Made by a program: the position numbers and the translations under genes | Notes under the pieces: model-generated | The model's database searches: none | Seen by the model: only the letters and a program-made list of their open reading frames with translations | What the model was told of the DNA's origin: nothing | Part shown: positions 28,888-38,831 of the stretch, in pieces | Numbering within the stretch: position 1 is the first letter of the stretch | Layout: every line of letters starts with the position of its first letter | From: JAPLDB01 sp038230515 | Lineage (GTDB): Bacteria; Bacteroidota; Bacteroidia; AKYH767-A; 2013-40CM-41-45 | Direction: 5' to 3' | Assembly: GCA_038230515.1 (NCBI GenBank) | Contig: JBBRND010000017.1 | Span: 31,926-95,925 of the forward strand | Length of the DNA: 64,000 nt

Positions 28888-31812
28888 ATGGAATACAATT
28901 TTCGTGACATAGAAAAGAAATGGCAGAGCTACTGGGCTGAGAAAAAAACCTTTGCGGCAGAAAATAATTCTGCAAAAGAAAAATACTACGTGCTTGATAT
29001 GTTTCCTTACCCGAGTGGTGCGGGACTGCATGTTGGTCATCCGCTTGGCTACATTGCTTCTGATATTTATTCGCGCTACAAACGGCTGAAGGGTTTCAAC
29101 GTTCTTCATCCGATGGGATGGGATGCATTCGGTTTGCCCGCTGAGCAATATGCGATTCAAACGGGTCAGCATCCTGCTATCACGACCAAAAATAATATTG
29201 CGCGCTACCGCGAACAGATGGACAAAATCGGTTTCAGTTTCGACTGGGATCGTGAGATAAATACAAGTTTTCCTGAATACTACAAATGGACACAATGGAT
29301 TTTTCTGAAGCTGTTCAACTCGCGGTACAATGCAAAGACTGCTAAAGCTGAGTCAATTGAATCTCTTATTTCAGAATTCAAAATTCTGAATTCAAAATTC
29401 AAAATTGGGACAGCCGAAAAGAGTTGGAGTGAATTGAGTGAGAAAGAGAAATCAGATGTTTTGATGGAATACCGACTCGCTTATTTGAGCGAAGCGTATG
29501 TGAACTGGTGTCCCGCTCTCGGAACCGTACTTGCGAATGATGAAGTAAAAGATGGTGTGAGCGAACGTGGCGGTTATCCTGTCGAGCGGAAGAAGATGAA
29601 ACAATGGAGCATGCGCATTACTGCGTATGCCGAACGTTTGCTCAACGATCTTGAAGGAATTGACTGGAGCGATTCACTGAAGGAACAGCAACGGAACTGG
29701 ATCGGAAAAAGTGAAGGATCGGAAATCCAATTCACGATTCACGATTCACAATTCACAATTCAGATATTTACAACAAGACCCGATACCATCTTCGGAGTTT
29801 CATACATGACGCTTGCACCCGAGCATGAACTCGTGGAAAAAATTGTAAGCGATGCTCATCGCGATGAAGTGATGAAGTATGTGACTGAAGCAAAAAACAG
29901 AAGTGATCGTGAACGAATGGCTGACGTGAAAAGAATCAGCGGAGTATTTACAGGTGCGTATGCTGTTCATCCTTTTACAGGAAAACAAATTCCGGTTTGG
30001 GTGGGCGATTATGTGTTAGCAGGATATGGCACGGGTGCTGTGATGGCCGTTCCTGCGCACGACTCGCGCGACTATGCTTTTGCAAAGCATTTTAATCTTC
30101 CAAAGCCGCAGGTTGTTCAACCGAAAACGGATTGGGATTTTTCTAAAGAATCTTTTGATGAAAAAGAAGGCGCAGTAATTAATTCTGATTTCCTCAATGA
30201 ACTGCAAGTAAAAGATGCAATCAAAAAAGCGATTGACGAAATTGAAAAACGTGGATTCGGAAAAAGACAAATCAATTATCGTTTGCGTGATGCGGTGTTC
30301 GGAAGACAACGCTATTGGGGCGAACCGATTCCAATTTATTTTGAAAACGGAATTCCGAAAGCAATTGATGAAAAAGATTTACCGATCATTCTTCCTGAGG
30401 TAGATAAATATTTACCCACTGAAGATGGTGAGCCGCCATTGGCAAGAGCGAAAAACTGGAAGTATAAAAACAAATTTGATTTTGAAACTACTACTATGCC
30501 GGGCTGGGCAGGCAGTAGCTGGTATTTTCTGCGCTACATGGATGCGAACAATGAAAAAGAGTTTGCCGGAAAAGATGCGATGAACTATTGGAAAAATGTG
30601 GATCTCTACATTGGTGGCAGCGAACATGCAACAGGACATTTGCTTTACGTTCGCTTCTGGACAAAAGCACTTTATGATCTTGGATTGATTCCTGTTATTG
30701 AACCAGCGAAGAAGTTGATTAACCAAGGGATGATACAGGGGGTGTCAGAAAAGATTTATTTGAAGAAGGGGCAATCGAATAGTTTTTCGGGAGTGCTGAC
30801 CGGAGTACAAGATGGGCTTATCTACAATTTTGGAGAAGACGCCTATCACATTTTTCTTAACTCGAAAAATTACGACCAAACGAAAAAAGACTTCGAAAGT
30901 AGTGGTTTGGATTTTGAAGCGTTGGTTGAACAGAATTTTGTAAGCATAAATGTTGATATATCCTTAGTCGAGAAAAGCGAATTGAATGTTTCAAAATTTC
31001 TTTCGTCACGAAAAGAATTTTCTCAATCTGTTTTTATTTGTGAAGGAGGCTATTGGATAAATGGAACATTTATAAAAAACCAAAGCTTTCAAGATGGCCA
31101 GGACAAATTTTTTACTTCGCAGGAGGTCGAAAAAATGTCCAAGTCCAAATACAATGTTGTAAACCCAGATGATATAATTGAGAAACACGGAGCAGATTGT
31201 TTGCGCCTGTATGAAATGTTTCTCGGTCCGCTGGAGCTTTCAAAACCATGGAATACAAATGGCATTAGTGGCACTTCCAACTTTATCAGAAAATTGTGGA
31301 GATTGTTTAACAAGGAATTTCAGTTTACAGTGAGTGATGAAGAACCTACAAAGAAAGAATTGAAATCGCTTCACAAGCTGATCAAGAAAGTTACAGAAGA
31401 CATTGAACGGTTTTCATTCAATACTTCTGTGAGCAATTTTATGATTTGTGTTAATGAGCTCACCGATCTGAAATGCAACAAGCGTGCAATACTTGAACCG
31501 CTTGCAATTCTTGTTTCACCTTATGCGCCTCACATAGCAGAGGAATTGTGGCAGTTGCTTGATCATAAAGAAAGCGTCACGTTTGCAAAGTGGCTTGACT
31601 ACAAAGAAGAATTTCTCACAGAAGATTCTTTCGCGTATCCGATCAGCATCAACGGAAAAACAAAAATGAATCTTGATCTCTCGCTTGCACTTTCAAAAGA
31701 AGAAATCGAAAAGGAAGTAATGAGTTCTGAAGAAGTGAAAAAATATTTTTATGGACAGCAGCCAAAGAAAGTAATAGTTGTGCCCGGACGGATTGTGAAT
31801 ATTGTATTGTAA
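28888..31812 (+). CDS. leuS: Leucyl-tRNA synthetase
   Basis: A 974-residue class I synthetase that charges tRNA-Leu. The HIGH motif is YPSGAGLHVGHPLGY (about 41-55), the editing domain contains FTTRPDTIFGVSYMTLAPEH, and KMSKS is in EKMSKSKYNVVNPDD (about 748). The anticodon-binding domain follows. It is longer than usual for the phylum. Two short low-complexity insertions encoded by 7-bp repeats lie near residues 163-174 and 281-292. The stretch between NQGMIQG and KMSKS (about 30730-31127) is roughly 50 residues longer than I expect and AT-richer. No catalytic motif is lost, so it is probably functional. Confidence 0.96.
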   Translation: MEYNFRDIEKKWQSYWAEKKTFAAENNSAKEKYYVLDMFPYPSGAGLHVGHPLGYIASDIYSRYKRLKGFNVLHPMGWDAFGLPAEQYAIQTGQHPAITTKNNIARYREQMDKIGFSFDWDREINTSFPEYYKWTQWIFLKLFNSRYNAKTAKAESIESLISEFKILNSKFKIGTAEKSWSELSEKEKSDVLMEYRLAYLSEAYVNWCPALGTVLANDEVKDGVSERGGYPVERKKMKQWSMRITAYAERLLNDLEGIDWSDSLKEQQRNWIGKSEGSEIQFTIHDSQFTIQIFTTRPDTIFGVSYMTLAPEHELVEKIVSDAHRDEVMKYVTEAKNRSDRERMADVKRISGVFTGAYAVHPFTGKQIPVWVGDYVLAGYGTGAVMAVPAHDSRDYAFAKHFNLPKPQVVQPKTDWDFSKESFDEKEGAVINSDFLNELQVKDAIKKAIDEIEKRGFGKRQINYRLRDAVFGRQRYWGEPIPIYFENGIPKAIDEKDLPIILPEVDKYLPTEDGEPPLARAKNWKYKNKFDFETTTMPGWAGSSWYFLRYMDANNEKEFAGKDAMNYWKNVDLYIGGSEHATGHLLYVRFWTKALYDLGLIPVIEPAKKLINQGMIQGVSEKIYLKKGQSNSFSGVLTGVQDGLIYNFGEDAYHIFLNSKNYDQTKKDFESSGLDFEALVEQNFVSINVDISLVEKSELNVSKFLSSRKEFSQSVFICEGGYWINGTFIKNQSFQDGQDKFFTSQEVEKMSKSKYNVVNPDDIIEKHGADCLRLYEMFLGPLELSKPWNTNGISGTSNFIRKLWRLFNKEFQFTVSDEEPTKKELKSLHKLIKKVTEDIERFSFNTSVSNFMICVNELTDLKCNKRAILEPLAILVSPYAPHIAEELWQLLDHKESVTFAKWLDYKEEFLTEDSFAYPISINGKTKMNLDLSLALSKEEIEKEVMSSEEVKKYFYGQQPKKVIVVPGRIVNIVL
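29370..29410 (+). repeat. 7-bp repeats (ATTCAAA) inside leuS
   Basis: Five heptamers run from 29376 to 29410 (ATTCAAA, ATTCTGA, ATTCAAA, ATTCAAA, ATTGGGA), encoding EFKILNSKFKIG. A perfect 9-base inverted repeat TTCAGAATT-CAA-AATTCTGAA (29370-29390) is embedded. The frame is kept. Confidence 0.8.
29730..29763 (+). repeat. 7-bp repeats (ATTCACA/ATTCACG) inside leuS
   Basis: ATTCACG twice, ATTCACA twice and a partial ATTCAG follow each other, encoding QFTIHDSQFTIQ just before the editing motif TTRPDTIFG. The frame is kept. Confidence 0.8.
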
Positions 31813-31820
31813 TCTTTTCT

Positions 31821-31828
31821 TATATTTG
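31821..31828 (+). promoter_or_regulatory. -7 element (TATATTTG) for the T9SS cargo gene
   Basis: TATATTTG lies between the leuS stop (31812) and the GTG start at 31843; the -33 element, if any, would sit in the end of leuS. Confidence 0.5.
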
Positions 31829-31842
31829 GTAAAACTTTTTTT

Positions 31843-33330
31843 GTGAAAGGAAAAATAATATGGTGGGTCACACTTTTCATCTCTGCCAATTGCATCGCCC
31901 GGGATTGGCAGACAGTCACAAGTAACCGAACCTCGTTGTTTAAATACAACAATAATTTGCTTGGGATAAAAATAGATTCTGTATCAGTTTCAGGAACTGA
32001 TTCTGTTTTTTTTAATTTTAAATCAATGGATGATGATTTCCTGTCTCAAATACCGATAGATCCGTTTTCAATTTGCGAAATAGATACTTCTTGGATTGGC
32101 GCTCGAATAATTATCCATCCGAATGGAGATAATTTATTTTTTACAGAAGCTTTTGATTCAGTTATTATCAAGACTCTGGCAAATCTGAATGATACTTGGG
32201 CTCTATTTAGGTTCTCAAACGGAAATTTTTATGAAGCTACCGTGACCTCATTCGCTCTTGATTCAGTTTTAGGAATCCCCGACAGTGTCAAAGAAGTTTC
32301 TCTCCAACTGCGGGATAGTTTATACAATCCCCTTGCAAGCATCTTGAACGGAAATCGCTTTGCATTTTCAAAAACATTTGGTCTTATTCGCACACTATCA
32401 TTAAGGCATTTCCCTAATGTTGCGCAAGATTATTTCCTGAGCGGAATAAATAATCCTATTTTAGGAATTCAGAATTTGACAGCTTCAGGAATTTTCGATT
32501 TCAATGTTGGCGATGTTTTTCAATACTACAATGAATTTAGTACATTAAATACATATCAAAAATGGAATATTCAGCATACTATTTTAGGTAAATCATTCTC
32601 TCCCAATAACGATTCTGTAATTTATATTGTTGATGACTCAACGTGGCAAGAAATTTCGTGGATGGGTATGAGTTACTACCTCGTTCATACTGTTGATACA
32701 GAAATTCATGCCCTCCATTCGATTTACGAGAACACTTTCGATGTTTTGCCTCGCCAACTGGGACAAAATTACTCGTATCCTTTTTGTTTTAGTGAACAAA
32801 AAAGTCTTAGCAATTATAATAACAGAATTCCTAAAACTATTCTTTCAGGATTCTCTCCCCCTTCGTTCCCGCCATACAATTGCTATTCTTTTTCCTTTAG
32901 TCAAGTTATTGATATTTATTGTGTGTCAGTCCTGGAAACTTATGTTGAAGGATTGGGAAAAGTACTTTGGGAAAACGTAAATCCATACGCCCAAAGGATT
33001 TGCATCTGGCACATGAATTACTTTAGGAAAGGGGCAGAGATGTGGGGTACTCCTGTTAATCTTTCGCAACTTGTTAATGCAGGTGAAAATACGAAGCAGC
33101 AAATTAATATTTCCCCAAATCCTTTTGCTGAAATTTTAAAAATTACAAATCTTCCGAAACCAGCAACTCAAATTTTTCTTTATGATGAAACAGGTAGAAT
33201 TTTGCTAAACAAGAAAATAGACGACCAAGTTGAGGTGACCTTGAATACAGCAGGTTTTTCCAGCGGAATTTACTTTGTCTCTGTTGAGAATGAAAGCGGA
33301 TCAACGCATTTTAAATTAGTCAGGCAATAA
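31843..33330 (+). CDS. Secreted protein with T9SS type A sorting domain
   Basis: A 495-residue secreted protein of unknown function. GTG at 31843 gives an N-terminal signal sequence (MKGKIIWWVTLFISANCIA). The central 390 residues show no domain I recognise; they are aromatic-rich, Asp/Ser-rich and probably beta-structured. The last 80 residues are a Por_Secre_tail-like domain: ISPNPFAEILKITN, TQIFLYDETGRILLNKK, FSSGIYFVSVENESG and a final KLVRQ. The domain should direct outer-membrane translocation through T9SS and attachment or release. It lies just after leuS on the same strand. Confidence 0.85.
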   Translation: MKGKIIWWVTLFISANCIARDWQTVTSNRTSLFKYNNNLLGIKIDSVSVSGTDSVFFNFKSMDDDFLSQIPIDPFSICEIDTSWIGARIIIHPNGDNLFFTEAFDSVIIKTLANLNDTWALFRFSNGNFYEATVTSFALDSVLGIPDSVKEVSLQLRDSLYNPLASILNGNRFAFSKTFGLIRTLSLRHFPNVAQDYFLSGINNPILGIQNLTASGIFDFNVGDVFQYYNEFSTLNTYQKWNIQHTILGKSFSPNNDSVIYIVDDSTWQEISWMGMSYYLVHTVDTEIHALHSIYENTFDVLPRQLGQNYSYPFCFSEQKSLSNYNNRIPKTILSGFSPPSFPPYNCYSFSFSQVIDIYCVSVLETYVEGLGKVLWENVNPYAQRICIWHMNYFRKGAEMWGTPVNLSQLVNAGENTKQQINISPNPFAEILKITNLPKPATQIFLYDETGRILLNKKIDDQVEVTLNTAGFSSGIYFVSVENESGSTHFKLVRQ

Positions 33331-33365
33331 TTTTTGCTATTAAAAGAGAGATTGCCTTTTTGCAG

Positions 33366-34364
33366 ATGAGCCATAACAGAATCTTCTTTGCTTTCGCTTC
33401 CATCTTGCTCTGCATCGCTGCTTTCATTCTCTGGATTCCATCACTTGTTACGCCTGATCTTATTCAGCCCTTGCGCGTTGATTCTATGTACATCGAGTAT
33501 CAGCGAAACCAAATGAGTCACGATCAGGCTGCAAATTTTTCTTCCATTGACTCAACCATCTTTTTTAATCCTGGGGATCTTGGTTTGATTTACAAAGATT
33601 TCAACGTAAAAACTTCAGACAGTTTAACCCTTCGGGGGTGGATGATTGAAGCAGAAGATTCCGATGCCAACACTATTCTTATTCTTCACGACTGGAATGA
33701 AAGTAAAATTCTAAAACTGAATCTCGCAAAGCAAATGCACGACCGTGGATTTAATGTTTGCTTGATTGATCTGCGTGCGCATGGAAACAGCGAGGGAACT
33801 TTTTTTTCTCCGGGCATTGTTACAGTAGGCGATGTAAAAAGTATGCTTGACAGCTTGCTCAAAAATCCTGACACAAATCATGTTGCTATTTTGGGCTCAG
33901 GGATTTCTGCAGGCATTGCTTTGCAAAGTGCGGTGTATGATGGAAGAGAAGATGCGTTGGTGTTGCAATGTCCGTTCAATTATTTTTCAAAACTTGTAAA
34001 ACAATATGCTGAGAAAAAGTGGGGACGGCTTCAGTTTATTTTTTATCCACTACTGCAACGGAACCTTGAAAAGATGATGCTGATGCCCTTACGGGATCTG
34101 AATCTTTCATCTTTCAGTAGTGTAGCTGAAACACCTACGCTGTTTTTTGCGGCTGGCGATGATGAGTTTTATTCTGCTGTAGATGCCTACTCTGTTTATG
34201 ATTCATCTGCGGCTGAAAAAAAAGATTTAATTTTGGTGAAACAATCAAATCATGAAAACATTGAAGCGATGGGAGGTGAACAATATTACAATGCGATTGC
34301 AGAGTTCCTCAACAAAGTGATACCAAAGAAAGTGATCAAGACGCGCAATAAAAAAATGACATGA
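33366..34364 (+). CDS. Membrane-anchored alpha/beta hydrolase
   Basis: A 332-residue protein with an N-terminal membrane anchor or signal (about 7-26) and an alpha/beta-hydrolase domain (about 85-320). The nucleophile elbow is GISAG with Ser181. LILHDWNES and LIDLRAHGNSEG are the oxyanion and strand-5 motifs, an Asp-rich FFAAGDDEFYS holds the acid, and SNHEN near 302 supplies the catalytic His. It resembles the prolyl-oligopeptidase/YqkD-like group of extracytoplasmic hydrolases; the substrate is unknown. The ATG at 33366 was preferred over TTG at 33360. Its last codon overlaps dnaG by four bases (ATGA), so the two are probably cotranscribed. Confidence 0.85.
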   Translation: MSHNRIFFAFASILLCIAAFILWIPSLVTPDLIQPLRVDSMYIEYQRNQMSHDQAANFSSIDSTIFFNPGDLGLIYKDFNVKTSDSLTLRGWMIEAEDSDANTILILHDWNESKILKLNLAKQMHDRGFNVCLIDLRAHGNSEGTFFSPGIVTVGDVKSMLDSLLKNPDTNHVAILGSGISAGIALQSAVYDGREDALVLQCPFNYFSKLVKQYAEKKWGRLQFIFYPLLQRNLEKMMLMPLRDLNLSSFSSVAETPTLFFAAGDDEFYSAVDAYSVYDSSAAEKKDLILVKQSNHENIEAMGGEQYYNAIAEFLNKVIPKKVIKTRNKKMT

Positions 34365-36346
34365 TCAATAAGGCAACAGTTGATAAAATATTTGAAGCAG
34401 CACGCATTGAAGAAGTGGTGGGTGAGTTTGTGAATCTGAAAAAGCGCGGTGTGAACATGATTGGTTTGTGTCCTTTTCACAACGAAAAAACTCCATCCTT
34501 CAATGTGAACGTGGCGCGAAATATTTTCAAATGTTTCGGTTGTGGTAAAGGAGGCACGAGTATAAACTTTATTATTGAGCATGAACATCTCTCATATCCC
34601 GATGCACTGCGTTACCTCGCAAAGAAGTACAACATCGAAATAGAAGAAGAGAAAATTTCTCCGGAGCAAACTATTCTGCGTGACGAGAAAGAAAGCATGT
34701 TGCTGCTGAATGGCTTTGCGCAGAAATATTTTTCGGATATACTTTTAAATAGCGAAGAAGGAAAAGCCATCGGACTTTCTTACTTCAGAGAAAGAGGATT
34801 TACAAAAGAGACGATTGAAGAATTTCAGCTTGGGTACTCTCCCGATGATTGGGAAGCATTTTCAAATCATGCGTTGAAGAATGAATACAAGGAAGAGTTT
34901 CTTGTTAAAACAGGTCTCTCCATCAAGCGTGAGAAGAAAACGGGAAGTGAAGAAGAAGGAAAACTTTTTGATCGCTTCAAAGGCCGGGCAATGTTTCCGA
35001 TTCATAACCTGAGCGGACGCGTGATTGCTTTTGGAGGTCGCATCTTAAAGAAAGATGAAAAGACAGCGAAGTACCTTAATTCACCCGAGAGCGAAGCCTA
35101 TCATAAAAGCCAGGTACTGTACGGAATCTTTTTTGCGAAGAAAGCAATTGTTGAAAAAGATAATTGTTATCTTACTGAAGGATATACCGATGTAATCTCA
35201 CTTCATCAGGCAGGAATTGAAAATGTGGTTGCATCATCTGGCACTGCACTCACCGTTGAGCAAATCCGTTTGATCAGCCGTTACACAAAAAACATTACGG
35301 TATTGTACGATGCCGATCCCGCAGGAATCAAAGCATCGCTCCGTGGGATTGACATGATTCTTGAAGAAGGACTGAATGTGAAAGTGGTTTTGTTTCCGAA
35401 GGGAGAAGATCCCGATTCATTTTCTCGTTCGCACACCAGCAGCGAAGTGCATGAATACCTGCGCACGAATGCGAAGGACTTCATGGTTTTCAAAACAGGT
35501 TTGTTGCTCGAAGAAGTTGCAAACGATCCCGTTGCAAAATCGGGCTTGATTCGCGATGTAGTGGAATCCATTTCGAAAATTCCTGATTCGATTACGCGTG
35601 CTGTTTACACAAAGCAGTGTAGTCAGATGATGGGCATTAACGAACAGGTGTTGCTGAACGAATTAAATAAATTCAGAAGAAGTTCGCTCAAGAAACAAAT
35701 GCCTCCTGAAGATATTGCTGAGTTGATGCCTGATGTAATCGGCATTCCGCAACCTGTTGACGACTTTGGAACAGAAGCACAGGAGCGCGAAATTATCCGC
35801 CTTCTTTTGAATTTTGGGAATAAAGAAATTCATTTTTATGAGGACGTTGAAATTCCTGATTCGAAAGGAAAGAAAGAAACAGTGACTCATACTTTTTCTG
35901 TTGCGCAGTTTATCACTGAAGAAATTGAACGGGATCAGATAAAGATTATTCATCCTCACTATAAATTTTTCTTTGATGAATCGTGTACAATGCTTGCTCA
36001 GGCATTGGAGATTACTCCTGAACATTTTTACAAGATAGAAAACCCTGGCATCAGCGCGCTTGCTGTTGAATTGCTTAGTCCTAAATATTTTCTCAGTGAA
36101 AATTGGGAAACGATGCATCACGTTGCTGTTCCTTCTGAAGAAGATAATCTGAAAGATGCCGCTGAGAAGGCAGTATATCATCTCAAAAATAAAATGGTAA
36201 TGAAGATGATTGAAGAGAATCAACAGAAATTAAAAGATGCACATCTTGCGGGAGAAGAGTATGATCATCTGCTGGAGTATCAGAAAAATCTTGATCAGTT
36301 GAAAATGGCAATCTCAAAAACACTGGGAATTGATGTGCTGAAGTGA
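34361..36346 (+). CDS. dnaG: DNA primase
   Basis: A 661-residue primase that makes RNA primers for replication. The CHC2-type zinc finger has Cys37, His40, Cys58 and Cys61 (CPFHNEKTPSFN and KCFGCG). The RNA polymerase core follows, and the Toprim domain contains EGYTDVISL (about 272) and DADPAG with metal-binding acids. The C-terminal region (about 440-661) is a helicase-interacting domain, rich in Glu/Lys. The start overlaps the end of the hydrolase gene by four bases. No rpoD is adjacent, unlike in many bacteria. Confidence 0.96.
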   Translation: MINKATVDKIFEAARIEEVVGEFVNLKKRGVNMIGLCPFHNEKTPSFNVNVARNIFKCFGCGKGGTSINFIIEHEHLSYPDALRYLAKKYNIEIEEEKISPEQTILRDEKESMLLLNGFAQKYFSDILLNSEEGKAIGLSYFRERGFTKETIEEFQLGYSPDDWEAFSNHALKNEYKEEFLVKTGLSIKREKKTGSEEEGKLFDRFKGRAMFPIHNLSGRVIAFGGRILKKDEKTAKYLNSPESEAYHKSQVLYGIFFAKKAIVEKDNCYLTEGYTDVISLHQAGIENVVASSGTALTVEQIRLISRYTKNITVLYDADPAGIKASLRGIDMILEEGLNVKVVLFPKGEDPDSFSRSHTSSEVHEYLRTNAKDFMVFKTGLLLEEVANDPVAKSGLIRDVVESISKIPDSITRAVYTKQCSQMMGINEQVLLNELNKFRRSSLKKQMPPEDIAELMPDVIGIPQPVDDFGTEAQEREIIRLLLNFGNKEIHFYEDVEIPDSKGKKETVTHTFSVAQFITEEIERDQIKIIHPHYKFFFDESCTMLAQALEITPEHFYKIENPGISALAVELLSPKYFLSENWETMHHVAVPSEEDNLKDAAEKAVYHLKNKMVMKMIEENQQKLKDAHLAGEEYDHLLEYQKNLDQLKMAISKTLGIDVLK

Positions 36347-36393
36347 TCTTGGTATTTTTCATTTCTTTTTTTAATAACCTATTTTCCTACTCC

Positions 36394-36401
36394 TAACTTT
36401 G
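36394..36401 (+). promoter_or_regulatory. -7 element (TAACTTTG) for the TonB receptor gene
   Basis: TAACTTTG lies 29 bases before the ATG at 36431. No TTG is correctly spaced upstream. Confidence 0.45.
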
Positions 36402-36430
36402 TCTCTCTCTCTTTTCAGAAAACAATTGAT

Positions 36431-38797
36431 ATGATCAGAAAATTTTTCTGCCTCGTAGTTTTCACTCTCATTTCCACGACTCTTCTCTTTGCCCAGGAAA
36501 TTACCCAAACTGTTCGCGGAACGGTTGCTGATAAACTTACGAAAGAAACACTGATCGGTGCCGGTGTTATGATGGTTGATTCCACTCATCACAACTTCAA
36601 CGTTACGGATGTGAGTGGAAATTTCAGAATCAATCATATTCCTCTCGGGAGGCAGCAGTTTGTAGTAACGTACATCGGCTACAAATCGCAGATGGTTTCC
36701 GCTGTGGTTACTTCAGGAAAAGAAGTGGTGTTGAATATTGAACTGGAACAATCCGTTATTCAAGGCAAGGAAGTAAGAGTAATTGCCGAACGCAGAAAAG
36801 ATAAACCGAACAATGAGATGACGACCGTGAGTGCGCGTTCATTTACGTTTGAAGAAACTTCGCGCTATGCGGGTTCGCTGCTCGATCCTGCGCGCATGGC
36901 GATGAACTATGCTGGCGTGAATGGTGCAAGCGATGCCCGCAACGACATTATCATCCGCGGAAATTCTCCGCTCGGTTTGTTGTGGCGGTTGAATGGTGTT
37001 GATATTCCTAATCCGAATCACTTCGGTTCGCTCGGTGTAACTGGTGGTCCCATAAGCATCCTTAATAATAATTCTCTCGACAAATCCGATTTCCTTACAG
37101 GCGCATTTCCTGCGGAATATGGAAACGCAATTGGTGGCGCTTTCGATCTACAGATGCGAAGCGGAAATAATGAGAAGCATGAATTCCTTGGGCAACTTGG
37201 TTTCAACGGTGTGGAACTTGGCGCAGAAGGTCCCATTAGTCGAAATAATAATTCGTCTTACATGATGAACTACCGCTATTCTACGCTTGGAGTTTTTAAA
37301 GCGCTGAATATAAATTTCGGTGCGGGCACTGCGGTGCCGCAGTACCAGGATATTTCTTTCAAGGCAGATGTGGCTACTGCGAAAGCAGGAAAATTTTCTC
37401 TCTTTGGAATTGGCGGAATCAGTTATGCTGAAACATTAGACAAAGATCGCGACACCACGAAAGACAATATCTACGACAACAACCTGCGTCAGAACGGTTA
37501 CTACGGCAATAACATGGGCGTAGTCGGCATTACGCATGTTTATCTTTTCAACAACACTGCTTACTCTAAACTAACGCTTGCTGTGGCTACTGCTTCACAG
37601 AGTTACAAGATAGATTCCATTTCCACTACTGATTATTCACCTACTCCATGGTACCGCAATGTTTCTGATCAGCAAAAGTATTCGGTGAGTGAGGTGGTGA
37701 GTAAAAAATTTTCTACAAAAGATTTTTTGAAAGTTGGTGTGGATATAAAGCAAATTGAATTCAATATTCTAGACAGTGTTTTTGAGAATCCTGCTTTCAG
37801 AACACGCGCGAAGTCATCGGGTGGAAGCCAGTTGCTGCAGGCATTTGCAGAGTGGCAGCACCGCTTCAGCGACAAGCTGAGTGTGAACAGTGGTTTGCAT
37901 TATCAGCAGTTCGCATTGAACAATGCATTTGCGGTGGAGCCGCGCTTTGGAATAAAATATGAAATGAAAGAAGGGCAGTCTATAAGCTTTGGAACAGGCA
38001 TGCACAGCGAATTGCAACCCATGTACACATACTTTCAGCAAACAGTTCTTGCTGACGGCATTGTTCTTCATACAAACAAGAATCTTGATTTCACAAAGAG
38101 CAATCATTTTGTGCTTGCGTTTGATAAATCTTTCAGCAATAATCTCCGGCTGAAAATTGAAACATACTATCAGCAATTGTATGATGTACCCGTTGAACAA
38201 AAGCTATCTACCTTCAGCATGTTGAATGAAGGTGCTGACTTTGGCATTTCATCTACCGACAGTTTGGTGAACAATGGCAGCGGCAAAAATTACGGAGTTG
38301 AACTTACGTTTGAAAAATTTTACAGTCACGGTTATTATTTTCTTTTTACAACTTCGGTGTATGAATCGAAATATAAAGCCAGCGATGGTGTTGAACGCAA
38401 CACGGTATTTAATGGAAACTACACCATTAATTTTTTAGCGGGAAAAGAATTTACGATTCACAAGAAAAATGTTTTTGGTTTTAACTTACGCGTGGTTACG
38501 AGTGGAGGCAAGCGTTTTGTACCTGTTGATTTTGCAAAGTCTGCAGCAATGGGCGAATCTGAATATGATTACACACAGGCATACGAGCACAGGGAGAAGA
38601 GTTATTTTCGCACAGATGTAAAAATTTCGTATCGTTTCAATGGAAAAAAAGTAACGCATGAACTTGCATTTGATCTCGACAATGTTTTCAATACGCAGAA
38701 TATCTGGCAGCGTTATTACGACAGAACCTCGAATACAGTAAAGACAGAATACCAGGCAGGGTTTTTTCCGATACCGCTGTACAGAATATTGTTTTGA
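36431..38797 (+). CDS. TonB-dependent receptor with carboxypeptidase-regulatory-like domain
   Basis: A 788-residue outer-membrane receptor. Signal peptide (MIRKFFCLVVFTLISTTLLFAQ), then a carboxypeptidase-regulatory-like beta-sandwich (about 25-110, GTVADKLTKETLIGAGVM), a plug domain (about 135-230, IIRGNSPLGLLWRLNGVDIPN and GAFPAEYGNAIGGAFDL) and a 22-strand barrel ending in LYRILF with terminal Phe. It imports a ligand powered by TonB-ExbBD; the ligand cannot be read. It lacks a SusD partner. The next gene starts 34 bases after it, on the same strand. Confidence 0.92.
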   Translation: MIRKFFCLVVFTLISTTLLFAQEITQTVRGTVADKLTKETLIGAGVMMVDSTHHNFNVTDVSGNFRINHIPLGRQQFVVTYIGYKSQMVSAVVTSGKEVVLNIELEQSVIQGKEVRVIAERRKDKPNNEMTTVSARSFTFEETSRYAGSLLDPARMAMNYAGVNGASDARNDIIIRGNSPLGLLWRLNGVDIPNPNHFGSLGVTGGPISILNNNSLDKSDFLTGAFPAEYGNAIGGAFDLQMRSGNNEKHEFLGQLGFNGVELGAEGPISRNNNSSYMMNYRYSTLGVFKALNINFGAGTAVPQYQDISFKADVATAKAGKFSLFGIGGISYAETLDKDRDTTKDNIYDNNLRQNGYYGNNMGVVGITHVYLFNNTAYSKLTLAVATASQSYKIDSISTTDYSPTPWYRNVSDQQKYSVSEVVSKKFSTKDFLKVGVDIKQIEFNILDSVFENPAFRTRAKSSGGSQLLQAFAEWQHRFSDKLSVNSGLHYQQFALNNAFAVEPRFGIKYEMKEGQSISFGTGMHSELQPMYTYFQQTVLADGIVLHTNKNLDFTKSNHFVLAFDKSFSNNLRLKIETYYQQLYDVPVEQKLSTFSMLNEGADFGISSTDSLVNNGSGKNYGVELTFEKFYSHGYYFLFTTSVYESKYKASDGVERNTVFNGNYTINFLAGKEFTIHKKNVFGFNLRVVTSGGKRFVPVDFAKSAAMGESEYDYTQAYEHREKSYFRTDVKISYRFNGKKVTHELAFDLDNVFNTQNIWQRYYDRTSNTVKTEYQAGFFPIPLYRILF

Positions 38798-38831
38798 AAT
38801 CATTTAAGCCAAACACTAACTCAAACTAACT

